In this document: positions 38,292 to 49,098 of the stretch, piece by piece
Position numbering within the stretch: position 1 is the stretch's first letter
Layout of the letters: the number at the start of each line of letters is the position of its first letter
Origin: Agroathelia rolfsii
Taxonomy: Eukaryota; Basidiomycota; Agaricomycetes; Amylocorticiales; Amylocorticiaceae
Assembly: GCA_018343915.1 (NCBI GenBank)
Contig: JABRWF010000007.1
Location: 3,906,001 to 3,970,000, forward strand
Length of the DNA stretch: 64,000 nt
Direction of reading: 5' to 3'
Translations under genes and position numbers: made by a program
Notes under the pieces: generated by a model
What the model was told of the DNA's origin: nothing
What the model saw: only the letters and a program-made list of their open reading frames with translations
Databases searched by the model: none

Positions 38292-38667
38292 TGTTAAGAG
38301 CTGCCTTCGTAGCTAGCTCGGGCAGTGCAGTGATGCCCCTAAGGCACTAACTACTAAGCGGCTCACTGCTAGATAGCAGCCCTGTAGGTTTGTAGAGTCA
38401 CCTCTTCAATATCTTGGGGCCTACAGCAATATGGGTGGTGCAGCAAGTAGTTAGACATACAGCAGGTTGAATAGGAGGTCTGGTAAGATTAGGTCTAGAG
38501 CAAGAGATGTTAAGCCAGAGGGAGAGACAGAATGAGATACTTGAGGATGCTTGAGTCTATAGATTGACTGCTGGCTATACAGTAGGTGTAAAGCTTGTTT
38601 AGAGTGATACACACTTAATTTTCTAACTACTATATCTACTACATCTATCACAACCTGCCAATACACC
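38292..38667 (-). repeat. LTR A fragment (minus), diverged
   Basis: Reads as the reverse complement of the 3' half of LTR A. TGTTAAGAGCTGCC corresponds to the LTR end GGCAGCTCTTGACA. It continues through the CAGGGCTGCC-like and AAGCGGCTCACTGC blocks to ATTTTCTAACTACT (R start region). The 5' half is missing and solo LTR E follows. The next 150 bp back to LCL3 (38143-38291) is AT-rich and unassigned. Confidence 0.75.
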
Positions 38668-38672
38668 CAGCT

Positions 38673-39677
38673 TGTCAAGGCTTGCGCACTTGACGTAACC
38701 AACAAACGTTAACCCTCTCAAAGGTACGAGGGATGGGCTGTACGACCCCTTTTTACAACGTGTTACTAGGTTGGTCTTAAAGGCAGACACGCACGTGCTC
38801 CCGTTGCTATCCTTCGTAATAGTACTTAGCTAAGTCCTACTTTGTTAGGGTCGCGGTCGGTACTCTAGCCCTAGGCTTCCCGTGTGCTTCCTTCACGTCA
38901 AATAGGTCTTATCTAAGTTTCTTACTCGGAGTAGGCGGCTTAGCCCACCGTGCTCTACGTATGTCTGAGAGGACTTATTACTGCCTCTACCTGAATGAAC
39001 AGGATTTAGGGTTTACGCGCAATGCCTCCTTGTATTGAGGACTTTTATGACTCAGGATTCCCTCTAATATCAGGGCCTACGAGTACTACTTAGATGCCGT
39101 TAAGGCCTTACACTAAATAGGCAAAGAGAGAGGGGGTGTGGGCTAGGAAAACAAGCCTGAAGGCGAGAATATATATTAGTACTTATGTAAGTATACAAGC
39201 GGGGGGTGCCCTTACCTGAAGGCGAGAAGGTCGAAGCTAAGGTTCAGGTAAGGGTTTACAGGTTTGTATTTATACATAAAATGAAAGGCCCGTGCGCAGC
39301 CTCGATGGTCTGTGCGCAGCAGGGTTCGTAAGCGGAAATGACAAGAATGCAGGGGCAGTGCTTTGTGCCTAAGTCCGATGAGCAACCGATCGGAATGATG
39401 AGTCTAGTACTCCTTAGTAATCGCACAGTGATCGGAACGACCCTGGTTCCTGAGTCTAGACCTTTTGATGAAAAGGAATGGTCTAGGCTCCGCCTTCCTA
39501 ATATACTCTTGTCACGAGCACTCCTGTCACGTGGGGCTAACACAGCCAGTCACACGCGCGTCAAGATGTCGCCTGCAAGGTATTTCGTTCATATCTCAAT
39601 CAATAAAAATCGTAAAAATATAAGAAAAATATGTACATGTTCGTAAAGAAAAGGCGAAAAATATCCAACTCATAACA
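38673..39677 (-). mobile_element. Solo LTR, family E (minus), TSD CAGCT
   Basis: 1,005 bp from TGTCAAGGC to CTCATAACA (TG...CA ends), flanked by CAGCT at 38668-38672 and 39678-39682. It aligns by eye along its whole length with the LTR at 46940-48940. In the LTR's own orientation it has the U3 boxes CTGCGCACAGACC twice (20 bp apart), a TATAAATA, and the 11-nt AGCTTCGACCT (plus 39228-39238) 36 bp below it. Confidence 0.9.
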
Positions 39678-39682
39678 CAGCT

Positions 39683-39791
39683 GCTAAATATCCTGATTAC
39701 ATACATTGACATATGCAAATATCTACAACAGAGTCACTAGCATATCCTCGTCCAAAGTGGACAAAACCCTGCATAATATTGTCAATATATA
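39683..39791. repeat. Diverged LTR A 5' fragment
   Basis: ACATTGACATATGCAAAT and the following ~35 nt resemble the LTR A segment ACATCGACATATGTAAAC with many transitions, suggesting an older remnant at about 39704-39750. Confidence 0.5.
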
Positions 39792-40664
39792 TGTCACGAC
39801 CCACCAATGCACCCGGCCGCCGAACGTCCCGATCGCACACATCGACACACGCAAACACCTACGACGGAGTCACCGGCGACGCCCTCCCTTCTGAGTCGCC
39901 GCGTACCCCGTGCATTGGATGCGCTTCCGATGTGTCCGCCGACGTTTCCCCGGAGCCATGTGCAAGGCCGCCTTCGCGCTTCCTTTTCATCATCAACGTG
40001 CTTCTGTCCATCAGAGCGTTCCACATGCCGACTGGACTTCTCGAAGACATTCCCCAAGTTGCCATGTGCCCGCACCAGCGGATCCTTCCTATCTGGGAAG
40101 ATCGCGCTTGGACTTCCTCATGATCGCGCTCTGATTGACGATCAGACCGCCGATGGTTCCGAAGGAATGCACCCCCGCCTTCGTGCACAGCGTGGCATGA
40201 CTACCAGAGCGCGCGGCGCGCGCTATTCTCTATTGTTCTTATTGTTCTTCTTGCCTTTCTTTATTTATCATTTTCTCGACTACTGTACTTTGTATATATG
40301 TACTGTACCTGATGTAGTAGTTACAGTAGTCGGAAAATTAAGTGTGTTTGGCCCTAAACAAGCCCTACACCCACTGCATAGCCAGCGGTCAACCTGTGGA
40401 CTCGAGCGTCCTCAAGTATCTCGTTCTTTCTCTCCCTCTGGCTTGTCATCTCCCGCTCTACGCCTGATCTCGCCGGACCTCCCGCTCAACCTGCCGTACG
40501 TCTGACTGCTCGCCGCGTCACCCGTATCGCCGCAGGCCCCGAGATATCGAAGAGGTGACTCCACAAACCCACAGGGCTGCCATCCGGCAGTGAGCCGCTT
40601 AACAGTTAGCGCTCCAGGGGCATTGCCGCACCGCCCGAGCTAGCTGCAAAGGCAGCTCTTGACA
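39792..40664 (+). mobile_element. Solo LTR A1, TSD ATATA
   Basis: 873 bp, TGTCACGACC...CTCTTGACA, flanked by ATATA at 39787-39791 and 40665-40669 (low complexity, so weaker support). Same sequence as A2 (44440-45314) and both LTRs of element A. Contains TATATATG, then AGTCGGAAAAT 35 bp downstream. Frames inside (for example 39807-40505) are LTR sequence, not genes. Confidence 0.88.
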
Positions 40665-41102
40665 ATATATATATATACATATATATATGTATATATACAT
40701 ATATTCTATATATTCTTATATACAGTATATATATATCTGTATATTTCTGTATATTTCTGTATATTTCTGTATATTTCTGTATATTTCTGTATATTTGTCA
40801 AGCGTTGCTTAGATGTGTGTATATAGGAATATATATATATTCCTATATAATGCACCTACATTGCATATTGCGTATATAGAAATATATATATATTCCTGTA
40901 TACAGGCACACAATTGCAACAGCTTGGCTAATGGCCTAATCTGATGCTAGATCTAATGTGAGATCTAATTTTGGCTGAACTCGCATACCTCGGCTGTTTT
41001 ACTGTAGTATTTCTTGGCATTACATGCACGCATATGCAGCCAAGCAGAATCTTGTGAAGCCTACACTAGGACTTATTGCTCTACTATTGTTAAGCTACTG
41101 GC
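40665..41102. repeat. AT microsatellite and 10-bp tandem repeat
   Basis: 40665-40735 is an (AT)n/TACATA tract. 40737-40795 repeats the 10-mer TATATTTCTG about six times. Imperfect ATATATAT-centred inverted repeats follow (40829-40850 and 40878-40900). The rest leads into the integrase-like gene. Confidence 0.8.
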
Positions 41103-43660
41103 ATGTTGCTACTCAACCCTACTGACCGCCTTGCAAACTTTGCATCTAGCTTCCGGTCACTAAGCCAGACAGTCCAAGTTGCCCTAAGAACCCAGCTAGG
41201 TGATGAAGGCCGTCTTACTGAGAAGCGCAATGAAGTCTTGCACTTTCACGTTTCAGCCGAACAAGTAAGTAGTATAGGTGTATAATCAGTGCTTTAACAA
41301 CCATATTAACAAGTACGCCAGCATAGAGATGCCTTTCCTGCCAATTTGTATGCAGAATTGTGTACTAGTCTAGAGCAGATGCTTATAGAACTTAACAATG
41401 CACGAACAAAGTCCATTGACCCCTATAACAGCCCTTCCCTTGCTGTGTCATGGAAGGCAAGCAGTGGCTTGCCTGGCAGACCTCGCATAGATATCGATCC
41501 TTCTTTTATGCAAACTGGACTGGGATTCAGCCGGGGTAGCATGGTTCAGATGGCTAAGGTTGCAAGGGTCTCTACCAGGACACTCTGCCATCGGGCCCAA
41601 GATGTTGGGCTCCGTGCGGTTCAGCCACCTCTCTTTGAATATTCTGAGGGTAGACTGCCTTATCGAATGCCTAACCCGGAGCCTAGCCCACCAGAGATAT
41701 CAAATGGTGAACTGGATACTCTTGTAGCCAATATTCTTAATCAGTTTCCTGGTTTTGGCCAAGGCCTGCTATGGGGAGCTTTACATCGCATGAATATCTG
41801 CATCACCCGCCAAAGGGCCGTTGAGGCATATACACGAGTTTGTGGCCCTGCGCGCGCTTTTAGACCTCAAGCAATACAACGCCAGCCTTACTAGGTTCCA
41901 GGTGCAAATTCACTATGGCATCACGATGGCCAGCATGGTCTTATTTGCTGGAAGATGGTTATACATGCTTTTGTTGATGGCAAGTCTTGGCTAGTGACTG
42001 GCATCCGGGTTGCCAACAACAATCAAGCTGCCACAGTCCTTTCTGTATTCCTTGAGGCAGTATCAGTTCATGGAGTTCCTTCACGAGTGCGCAGCAACCA
42101 TGGCATAGAGAACATTCAAGTAGTGTTATGAGTTGGAATTTTGGACTATAAATTTTTTGTTATTATTTAAACAATGTATTATATTTCGTTTCATTTTCTT
42201 TCATTATATTACCCTCAGAGCGTGGTCTGTAGGCAGTGAGCGGTCCTATGATTGGCCCTCATGTGACTAAGCCGCACGCTACAGGAGTAATCGTGAGCTG
42301 TGCGTTTCCTGTTCACCATTCTGCACAGCTCCGGAGTACAAACCTCTGATCACTGACCGACTCCTAACGGATACTGGTTCTGCTACATACTTCCGAGCTT
42401 CAGCTCCGGAGCTCCTCAGGAGCTCCGCTCCTGAGCGCGGAGCCTCTGCAAGTGTTGTATCTCCGCATGGCTGCCCGTTGGAGTTAGGGAAAAGGTCTTC
42501 CCCTGTGTATTCTACTTTCTTTATCTCTTGTCTCCGCATTGGAACTAGTGTGGAGCTTTTGTAGTAGTATAAGTAGTTGATGTAACTTGTCCTGAAAGGC
42601 CAGCTTTGACCTCTTTGCCTTCAGGCAAGTATTTAGTGTTTGTATTCCTCTTAGAATTACTCAATTAACTTTGCCTTCAGGGTTCATTTACCTCTGGGCC
42701 TAGCCCCGTGTCTTAGCACATCAACACATTCAATTAGTAGGGTGAAATTCCCTAGAGTAACTAGTTAGACGTGTGACGCGTGATTCGGAGTCTCCGGAAC
42801 CTCCGCCCTCCTCCAACAAAAGTCTTCGGAGCTTCGTAAGATACAAGGAGAGTACCCTTGCCACCCTCAATAGATTAAGGGGATTAGGTAGTGTAGGAAA
42901 ACTCGTATTTTAGGTACTTTGTTCAGTGTTGGGAGATTATTTTGATTATCTCTGCATAGTCAAGAGTGATCCCTTGACAAGTAGCAGAGTGGATGGAGGC
43001 TCATCATGGTTTAAATAGGGGCTCTTATATCTGGGGAAAGTTTGTCATTCCTTTCTTTATTTTAGCCCTTGCATTCTTAGTTCTTCTAGGTCTGTCCATA
43101 ATATACGCATTGAAAGACTTTGGGTTAATGTGACGCAAGGATTTGGTGGAAAATGAAAGTTATTCTTTCAACTACTGGAAGCTTACTATGGCCTTGACCA
43201 TTTAAACCCTACACACATATGGCTTATTCATTATATCTTTCTCAATGCTGTTCATGGCAATGCTCTTGACTGGGCAGAGGCATGGAACAACCACAAAATT
43301 CGGCTGACCCATCAGGAGGATAAGTCTCCAAGGGAATTGTTTTTTTATAGCATATACCTTGATGGACCTCATGGACTGTAGAATCTGGAACAAGACAACT
43401 ACATTCAGGACCTGGCTCATTTTGGGGTAGACTGGGAGGAGTACAACAATAGTGCCCTTATGGGACATTTTTGGGGGGAGAACGCCAGCCAGATGGATTG
43501 GCCTAATCCATTTATTGCAAGCGTCAGCCAACCGGCGGATTTATCCCACATACCTTGCAATCCTCCGAATTCACCACTATCTCCTGAACATGAAGAGACT
43601 CTACGTGTATACTTAGCAGAGCATCCTGCTGTACCCAGGTGGCATGGTGGTGGTGGCTTG
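41103..43660 (+). pseudogene. DDE integrase-core transposase-like gene, decayed and split by a solo LTR
   Basis: Exon-like blocks: 41103-41265 (LLLNPTDRLANFASSFRSL); after an intron, 41323-41894 (KASSGLPGRPRIDIDPSFMQ; ARVSTRTLCHRAQDVGLRAV); then past an in-frame TAG, GANSLWHHDGQHGLICWKMV, HAFVDGKSWLVTGIRVANNN, VHGVPSRVRSNHGIENIQV. The frame is cut at 42123 by a solo LTR and resumes at 42985 as AEWMEAHHGLNRGSYIWG, then RIERLWVNVTQGFGGK, stop, PTHIWLIHYIFLNAVHGNAL, WAEAWNNHKIRLTHQEDKSP. This is an integrase-core protein family I know from Agaricomycete genomes, with RVRGDHG-like and IERLW motifs. Here the Asp of that motif reads Asn. Several stops; not functional. Mobility class uncertain. Confidence 0.7.
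42124..42979 (+). mobile_element. Solo LTR, B-like, TSD AGTAG, inside the integrase-like gene
   Basis: 856 bp, TGTTATGAG...CCCTTGACA, with AGTAG at 42119-42123 and 42980-42984. It shares with LTR B the block around TGATTGGCCCTCA, TGTAACTTGTCCTGAA, the primer-like AGCTTTGACCT (42602-42612), TATAAGTA about 35 bp above it, and the CTTCAGG repeat. Unlike B it lacks the twin U3 boxes and instead has a GC-rich palindromic stretch near 42400-42450 (GGAGCTCCT-C-AGGAGCTCC). Confidence 0.9.
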
Positions 43661-46600
43661 TATGATTTCCTTTTCAGGTAGGAAGGTAATTTCTGCGGAC
43701 TTCCAATCTATCACAGGGTTTTCGAGGTGCAGCCAGTCAATTCCAAGAATAACGTCTTCTTGGCCAATATCAACGACACAGAGGGGTAGGTATTTTCTCT
43801 CGGATCCTATTGTAGTATCAAGTATGGCAACAGATTCTATCTTCCCAATCTGATTGGCAGAGTTATCAATATTGTACAGGGGAATAGGGCGAAGTAATTT
43901 TTTTGTAGGGATTTTGTGTTTTTGTACATATCAGTAATTTACAAATGAGGAAGAGGCACCAGAGTCAATCATTGCAAAGGTGGAAATATTTTTAAAGGGT
44001 CCATGGAACATAATAGGAACTTTGAGGTGCTGTCCATTCGCACCGGTAAGAGAAGAATAGGAAGAAGAAGAAATGGAAATATTGTTACAGGAGGTAAAAG
44101 AAGAAAGTCTATTTTGAACATATTGGTCAGACTGAATAGCCCTTTCAGCTGACCTTAAGAAAAACCTATCTGGTCCTTGAGGGCAGCGATGGTGGCTGCT
44201 TGCTCCTCCATGATTTGCATGATGTAGTTGGGGACCGTGTATACTGGTGGACTTGCAGAGGGAGGCAAGGTCACAGATGGAGCTGATGGTGGCGCAGCGG
44301 GTTGGACCAATGCAGAGATTGAGGCTTGTCCTTAAGGTGCAAAAGGCCTAGGCTTGTACCCTAAGAGAGGACAGCAATGCTTTGGATGTCCTAATTGGCC
44401 GTAGTGGAAGCACTGGGCCTTCGACCAATCCCTAGGTGGTGTCACGACCCGCCAACGCACCCGGCCGCCGAACGTCCCGATCGCGCACATCAACATATGT
44501 AAACACCTACGACGTAGTCACCGGCGATGCCCTCCCTTCTGAGTCGCCGCGCACCCCGTGCATCGGACGCGTTTCCGATGTGTCTGCTGACGTTTCCCCA
44601 AAGCCATGTGCAAGGCCGCCTTCGCGCTTCCTTTCCATCATCGACGCGCTTCTGTCCATCAGAGCATCCCATATGCCGACTGGCCTTCTCAATGTCAATC
44701 CCCGAGTCGCCATGTGTCCCCACCAGCGGATCCTTCCTACCTGGGAAGATCGCGCTTGGTTCTCCACCATGATCACACTCTGATCGACGATCAGACCGCC
44801 GATGGTTCCAAAGGAATGCACCCCTGCCTTTGTGCACAGCGTGGCACAACTACCAGAGCACGCGGCGCGCGCTATTCTCTATTGTTCTTATTGTTCTTCT
44901 TGCCTTTCTTTATTTATCATTTTCTCAACTACTGTACTTTGTATATATGTACTGTACCTGATGTAGTAGTTACAGTAGTCGGAAAATTAAGTGTGTATTG
45001 CCCTAAACAAGCCCTACACCCGCTGCATAGCCAGCGGTCAACCTGTGGACTTGAGTGTCCTCGAGTATCTCGTTCAGTTCTCTCCCTCTGGCTTGTCATC
45101 TTCCGCTCTACGCCTGATCTCGCCGGACCTCCCGCTCAACCTGCCGTATGTCTGACTGTTTGCCGCGCCACCCGTATCGCCGCAGGCCCCGAGATATCAA
45201 AGAGGCGTCTCCACGAACCCACAGGGCTGCCATCCGGCAGTGAGCCGCTTAGCAACTAGCGCTCCAGGGGCATCGCCGCACCACCCAAGCTAGCTGCGAA
45301 GGCAGCTCTTGACAGGTGGGAACGATGGTCTTCCCTGAAAAGAGGGTTGACTGGTTGAAGGGGCTGCAATTTGGGCCGCATTTATCAAGATAGGGTTTGT
45401 TGCAGAACCTGCAACAGGGACCCGGGGGCGCCACATGTCTTACTAGAGGCCTGCCAACCTCAAACCTTGTTCTGTACGTAATGCAGCATCCATTGCTTTC
45501 TGGACCGTTTCCAAGTTGGTCTGGTCCTAACTGCCAAGTACATTTTGGATTTTGGGGTTAAGTCCATCCAGGAATCGTACTTGCCAGTCTTCTTCTGACA
45601 GGTCCGTCTGCTGTGCTGTGGACCAGAAATCTGTGATGTAGTCCTGTGTGCTGCGCGAACCTTGTTTCATGCCCTTGAGCTTGTCGAGGGCCAACTGCTT
45701 ATAGTCCCAGGAACCGTATAGTCCTCGGAAGGCCTTGTAGAAGTCTTCAAAAATGAATGGAGGTGCTCCCTTAACCTCTTCTTCCGCTTGGATTTTATCC
45801 AACTACTTCTCGGACCATCTTCTCAGTCCTCCTTCCAACAAGGAGATGAGCAGCCTGCCCTTGTCATGATCCGAGCTGTACAGGCTAGGATTCAGCCCAA
45901 GATAGTTCTCAAATCCTAGGATAAAGTCCTTGTATTTCTCACGGTCGCCTGTGAACTTTGAAGGCTCCTTCCCTCTTTCCTTTGTTGAGGCCACCATAAC
46001 AACTTGTGGGGTGGGTGCAGGTGCAGGAACAGGTGCTGGTCGGTCTGCAATTTCAACTAGCTTCCTTTGCGTCTCTGTCATATAGCGCATCATTTCTGTG
46101 GTCTGACGCTGCATTTCCAGCATCTGACCTAAGAACTGCTTGAATCCTGCAGACATGGTGGGCAAAGGAGGTCATGTAATGGCAGGTGTTCGGGTATGAG
46201 GAGTAGGAATGGGGGTGCGAACTTTAGGGGTAACAGCGGGTATGGGTACTTGAGACCTAGTTCGAGAGGCAATTGGTTCAGATACAGGTTCTGGTTCCCG
46301 ATAGTTAGATGGGGACGGGTATTCCTCTTCAGGTTCTTCTTTGTCATCCTCCTCTTCCTTGGATTCTTCTGGTGTGGCGGGTTTAGGAGGGGAAGGAAGC
46401 TTAGGAGGGGTAGGAACCTTTGGAGGTTGAGAAAAGGTGGCCTGAGGGGTGGGGGCGGATACAGAGGGATGTGCGGATGTTTTGGTGGCGGGTTGTGCAG
46501 GGGCCTTTCCTTTTCTGGATTGGCTCATAAACTTGTGGAGCGGAGGCTCAACACAGGATTCTTGTTTTCTTCAGACTTAGGCACCAAGCAAAGTGCCTCT

Positions 46601-46939
46601 AGTAATGTAGTAAGGAAAGTATAAAGAAATTTAATTGGTCAAGCAGTTTTACACTTTGGGTAAAGTGTCCCTAGAAGCAGCAGACTAACTCCACGGTAGC
46701 GCCTTCAGGTAACGACACAAGGTTTCTCTGGAATGTGCAGATACTCCCAAGCCTAAATCTTAACAGGTTGAACTAGGTATTAGATCCTAGCCAATTGCTT
46801 CTGCAAACAGTTCAGGACCAATTAAATCTTACAGAAGAAAGGTATCTAAAATTTTCCTTGCTTGTGCTTATTTGCAGAGAATCGGATCTGCACACTGGAG
46901 CGAGGCTCGACAGTAGTTTTAGGTTAAGCTTCGACCTAA
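43661..46939 (-). pseudogene. Truncated Ty3 element E: gag and protease remnants (minus)
   Basis: In one minus-strand frame: gag leader (46528-46172, PSRKGK-type basic/Pro-rich), then 46165-45527 after TGA and TAG stops (GKEPSKFTGDREKYKDFILG; YKAFRGLYGSWDYKQLALDK; WQVRFLDGLNPKIQNVLGS). It continues to 45320, is interrupted by solo LTR A2, and resumes with zinc-knuckle remnant AQCFHYGQLGHPKHCC. Next come a retropepsin domain (MIDSGASSSF; DVILGIDWLHLENPVIDW) and the end near 43661, where the integrase-like gene abuts. RT, RNase H and integrase are absent. The PBS-like 11-mer is at plus 46927-46937, two nt from the LTR. All stops fit C-to-T or G-to-A changes. Confidence 0.82.
44440..45314 (+). 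mobile_element. Solo LTR A2, TSD GGTGG, inside gag of element E
   Basis: 875 bp, TGTCACGACC...CTCTTGACA, with GGTGG at 44435-44439 and 45315-45319. Removing the LTR and one GGTGG rejoins the minus-strand gag frame exactly (FQGRPSFPP to RDWSKAQCFH), which confirms both borders and the duplication. Frames 44436-45259 inside it are LTR shadows. Confidence 0.95.
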
Positions 46940-48940
46940 TGTCAAGGCTTATGCTCTTGACTAACCAAACAACATTAACCCTCTTGAAGGTATGAAGGTG
47001 GACTGTAAGGTCCCTTTTACAACGCATATGTGTCTGGTCTTAAGTAGGCACGTACGTGCTCCCGTTGCTATTCCTTTGTAATAGTAACCCTGGAACTCTA
47101 CTTTGCTTGAATTGCGTTTGGTACTCTAGCCAGGGGCTTCCCATGTGCTCTCTTCGCATCAAATAGCTTTCACAAGGTTTTCTTACTTAGAGTAGGTGGC
47201 TTAGCCATCCGTACTCTATAAACGCCTAAGGGGTCTTATTACTGCCCCTACCTGAATGAACAGGGTTTATTATCACGTGCAATGCCTCTGTGTATTGAGG
47301 ACTTCTTAACGGATCTTACTGCCTTCTTATATCAAGGCTACGTATATGCTCACTAAGATGCCCTAGAGGCCTTATACTTAATGAGGAAAAGGGGGAGAGA
47401 GAGAGAGGGGTGTGGGCTAGGACTTGAGTAAGCCTGAAGGCGAGAAATATATTAGTTATTATGTAAGGAATACAAATGGGGGGGGTGCCCTTACCTGAAG
47501 GCGAGAAGGTCAAAGCTAAGGTTCAGGTAAGGGCTACACGCTTGTATTTATACATAAATGAAATGGCCCGTGCGCAGCCTTGGTGGTCTGTGCGCAGCCG
47601 GGGTTCGTAAGTGGAAATGACAGTAATTTAGGGGCAGTGCTTTGTGACTAAGTCCGATGAGCATCCAATTAGAATGATGAGTCTAGTACTCCTTAGTAAT
47701 TGCACAGTGATCGGAATGACCCTAGTTCCTGAGTCTAGACCTTTTGATGAAAAGGAATGATCTAGACTCCGCCTTCCTAATATACTCTTGTCACAAGCAC
47801 TCCTGTCACATGGGGCTAATACAGCCAGTCACACGCGCATCAAGATGTTGCCTGCAAGGTGTCAAGAGCACACCTGCCTCTTGTCACTAAAACTCAACTA
47901 GAGTCTACGTCAACCCCTGTAAGGTGCGGGGTAGCCAGTAAGGCTGTTTTACAACTCCTAAGACCTAGGACACGTGGGTGTACACTTCCTTGCCCGGTCT
48001 CTACTATCACGCAACTTCTAGCTTTCCAATCACCAGGTGTTACTCCAAGCTTACTAAGCTTTCACACGAGGTCTATTGTCAAGACAGGAGGTATCTTGTG
48101 TATGCAGATATGGGTGCAATGTATCTTAACCGCGACAAGTGCAGGGCAACGCCTTTACTTGCTTGAGTGCACTAAGCACTATGTTTGTGTATACAGCAAT
48201 GCAAATGGTCAGCCAAAGGCCTGGACCTGTCTTATGCACGCTAACAAAAGAGGGGCACGAAGCGACCTCTTTGACTACTATAGCACAGAGCACACAGTAA
48301 CCCTCTGGCACAAAGCCTAAGGGATTTTGTAGAAGGGTAGAGAGAGAGGGGGAGACAGGCAGTCACGCCTTGAGAGGTAAGGACTCTGAAGACAAAGTTT
48401 TTATTATGTCAGCATTTAATTAATACAAAGCACTACTGTACTTACCTGAAGACGAAGAGAACAAATCTGAGGTCTTTAGGTAGAGGCACTACAGGGTTAT
48501 ATACTAATTCTACCTGGTCTGTGCACGGTAATATGGTCTGTGCGCAGTAATGCTAAGTATGGCGTGATATTGCGCCATTATTTGTTATAATGAGTCTAAA
48601 GTGGTGTCATGATCCGGACCCATGTTCTAGACTCTGCTTGCATGATATGTCACATGACTAGTGGTCACATGATGGCCAGTCACATGGTCGACTGGTCACA
48701 TAACTTGCTTAGTCATCAGAATGTGTGTTTACGTAATATACAATATATATATCAAAAAATAGAGAAAAATCAGGAAAAATTCGGAAAAATAGTTAAAAAT
48801 TCAAAATAAAATTATAATACATCGAGCGACTCATAACACAAGGTATTTCGTCCATAACTTCATGAATAAAAATCGTAAAAATTCAATAAAAATATGTACA
48901 GATACGTAAAGAAAATGCGAAAAATGTCCAACTCATAACA
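46940..48940 (-). mobile_element. 5' LTR of element E (minus), interrupted by solo LTR C
   Basis: Without the 979-bp insert and its target duplication this is about 1,017 bp, TGTCAAGGC...CTCATAACA, colinear with the solo LTR E at 38673. The right flank is a piece of LTR A (48941-49098), so E inserted into an older LTR A. The R-start 11-mer is at plus 47507-47517 with one C-to-T change. U3 boxes are near 47570 and 47590, 20 bp apart. Confidence 0.88.
47860..48838 (-). mobile_element. Solo LTR C (minus), TSD CAAGG, inside LTR E
   Basis: 979 bp, TGTCAAGAGC...CTCATAACA, with CAAGG at 47855-47859 and 48839-48843. The same length and sequence recur inverted at 61983-62961 as the 5' LTR of element C. 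In LTR orientation it has twin U3 boxes 19 bp apart, TATATAAC, and AGATTTGTTCT, which exactly complements the element C primer site. The small frames inside (48609-48809 and others) are repeated in the inverted copy and are LTR sequence. Confidence 0.94.
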
Positions 48941-49098
48941 TGCCTGATCTCGCCGGACCACCCGCTCAACTTGCCGTATGCTGTGCCTGCTTGCCGTGTC
49001 ACCCATATCGCCGCAAGCTCTGAGATATCAAAGAGGCAACTCTACGAACCCACAGGGCTGCCATCTGGCAGTGAGCTGCTTAGCAGTTAGTGCCCCAG
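48941..49098 (+). repeat. LTR A fragment trapped between elements E and B
   Basis: TGCCTGATCTCGCCGGACC...GTTAGTGCCCCAG matches LTR A from its GCCTGATCTCGCCGG block up to the GCTCCAGGGG block. It is cut on the left by element E and on the right by LTR B (left flank CCCAG). Confidence 0.88.

Noticed and set aside
39807..40505. 232-codon plus-strand frame
   Set aside because: Lies wholly inside solo LTR A1, recurs in A2 with frameshifts, and has no domain; LTR shadow.
38673..48940. Two E LTRs as the ends of one full-length element
   Set aside because: The left LTR has its own CAGCT duplication on both sides, so it is a solo LTR; the element with the right LTR is truncated near 43661.
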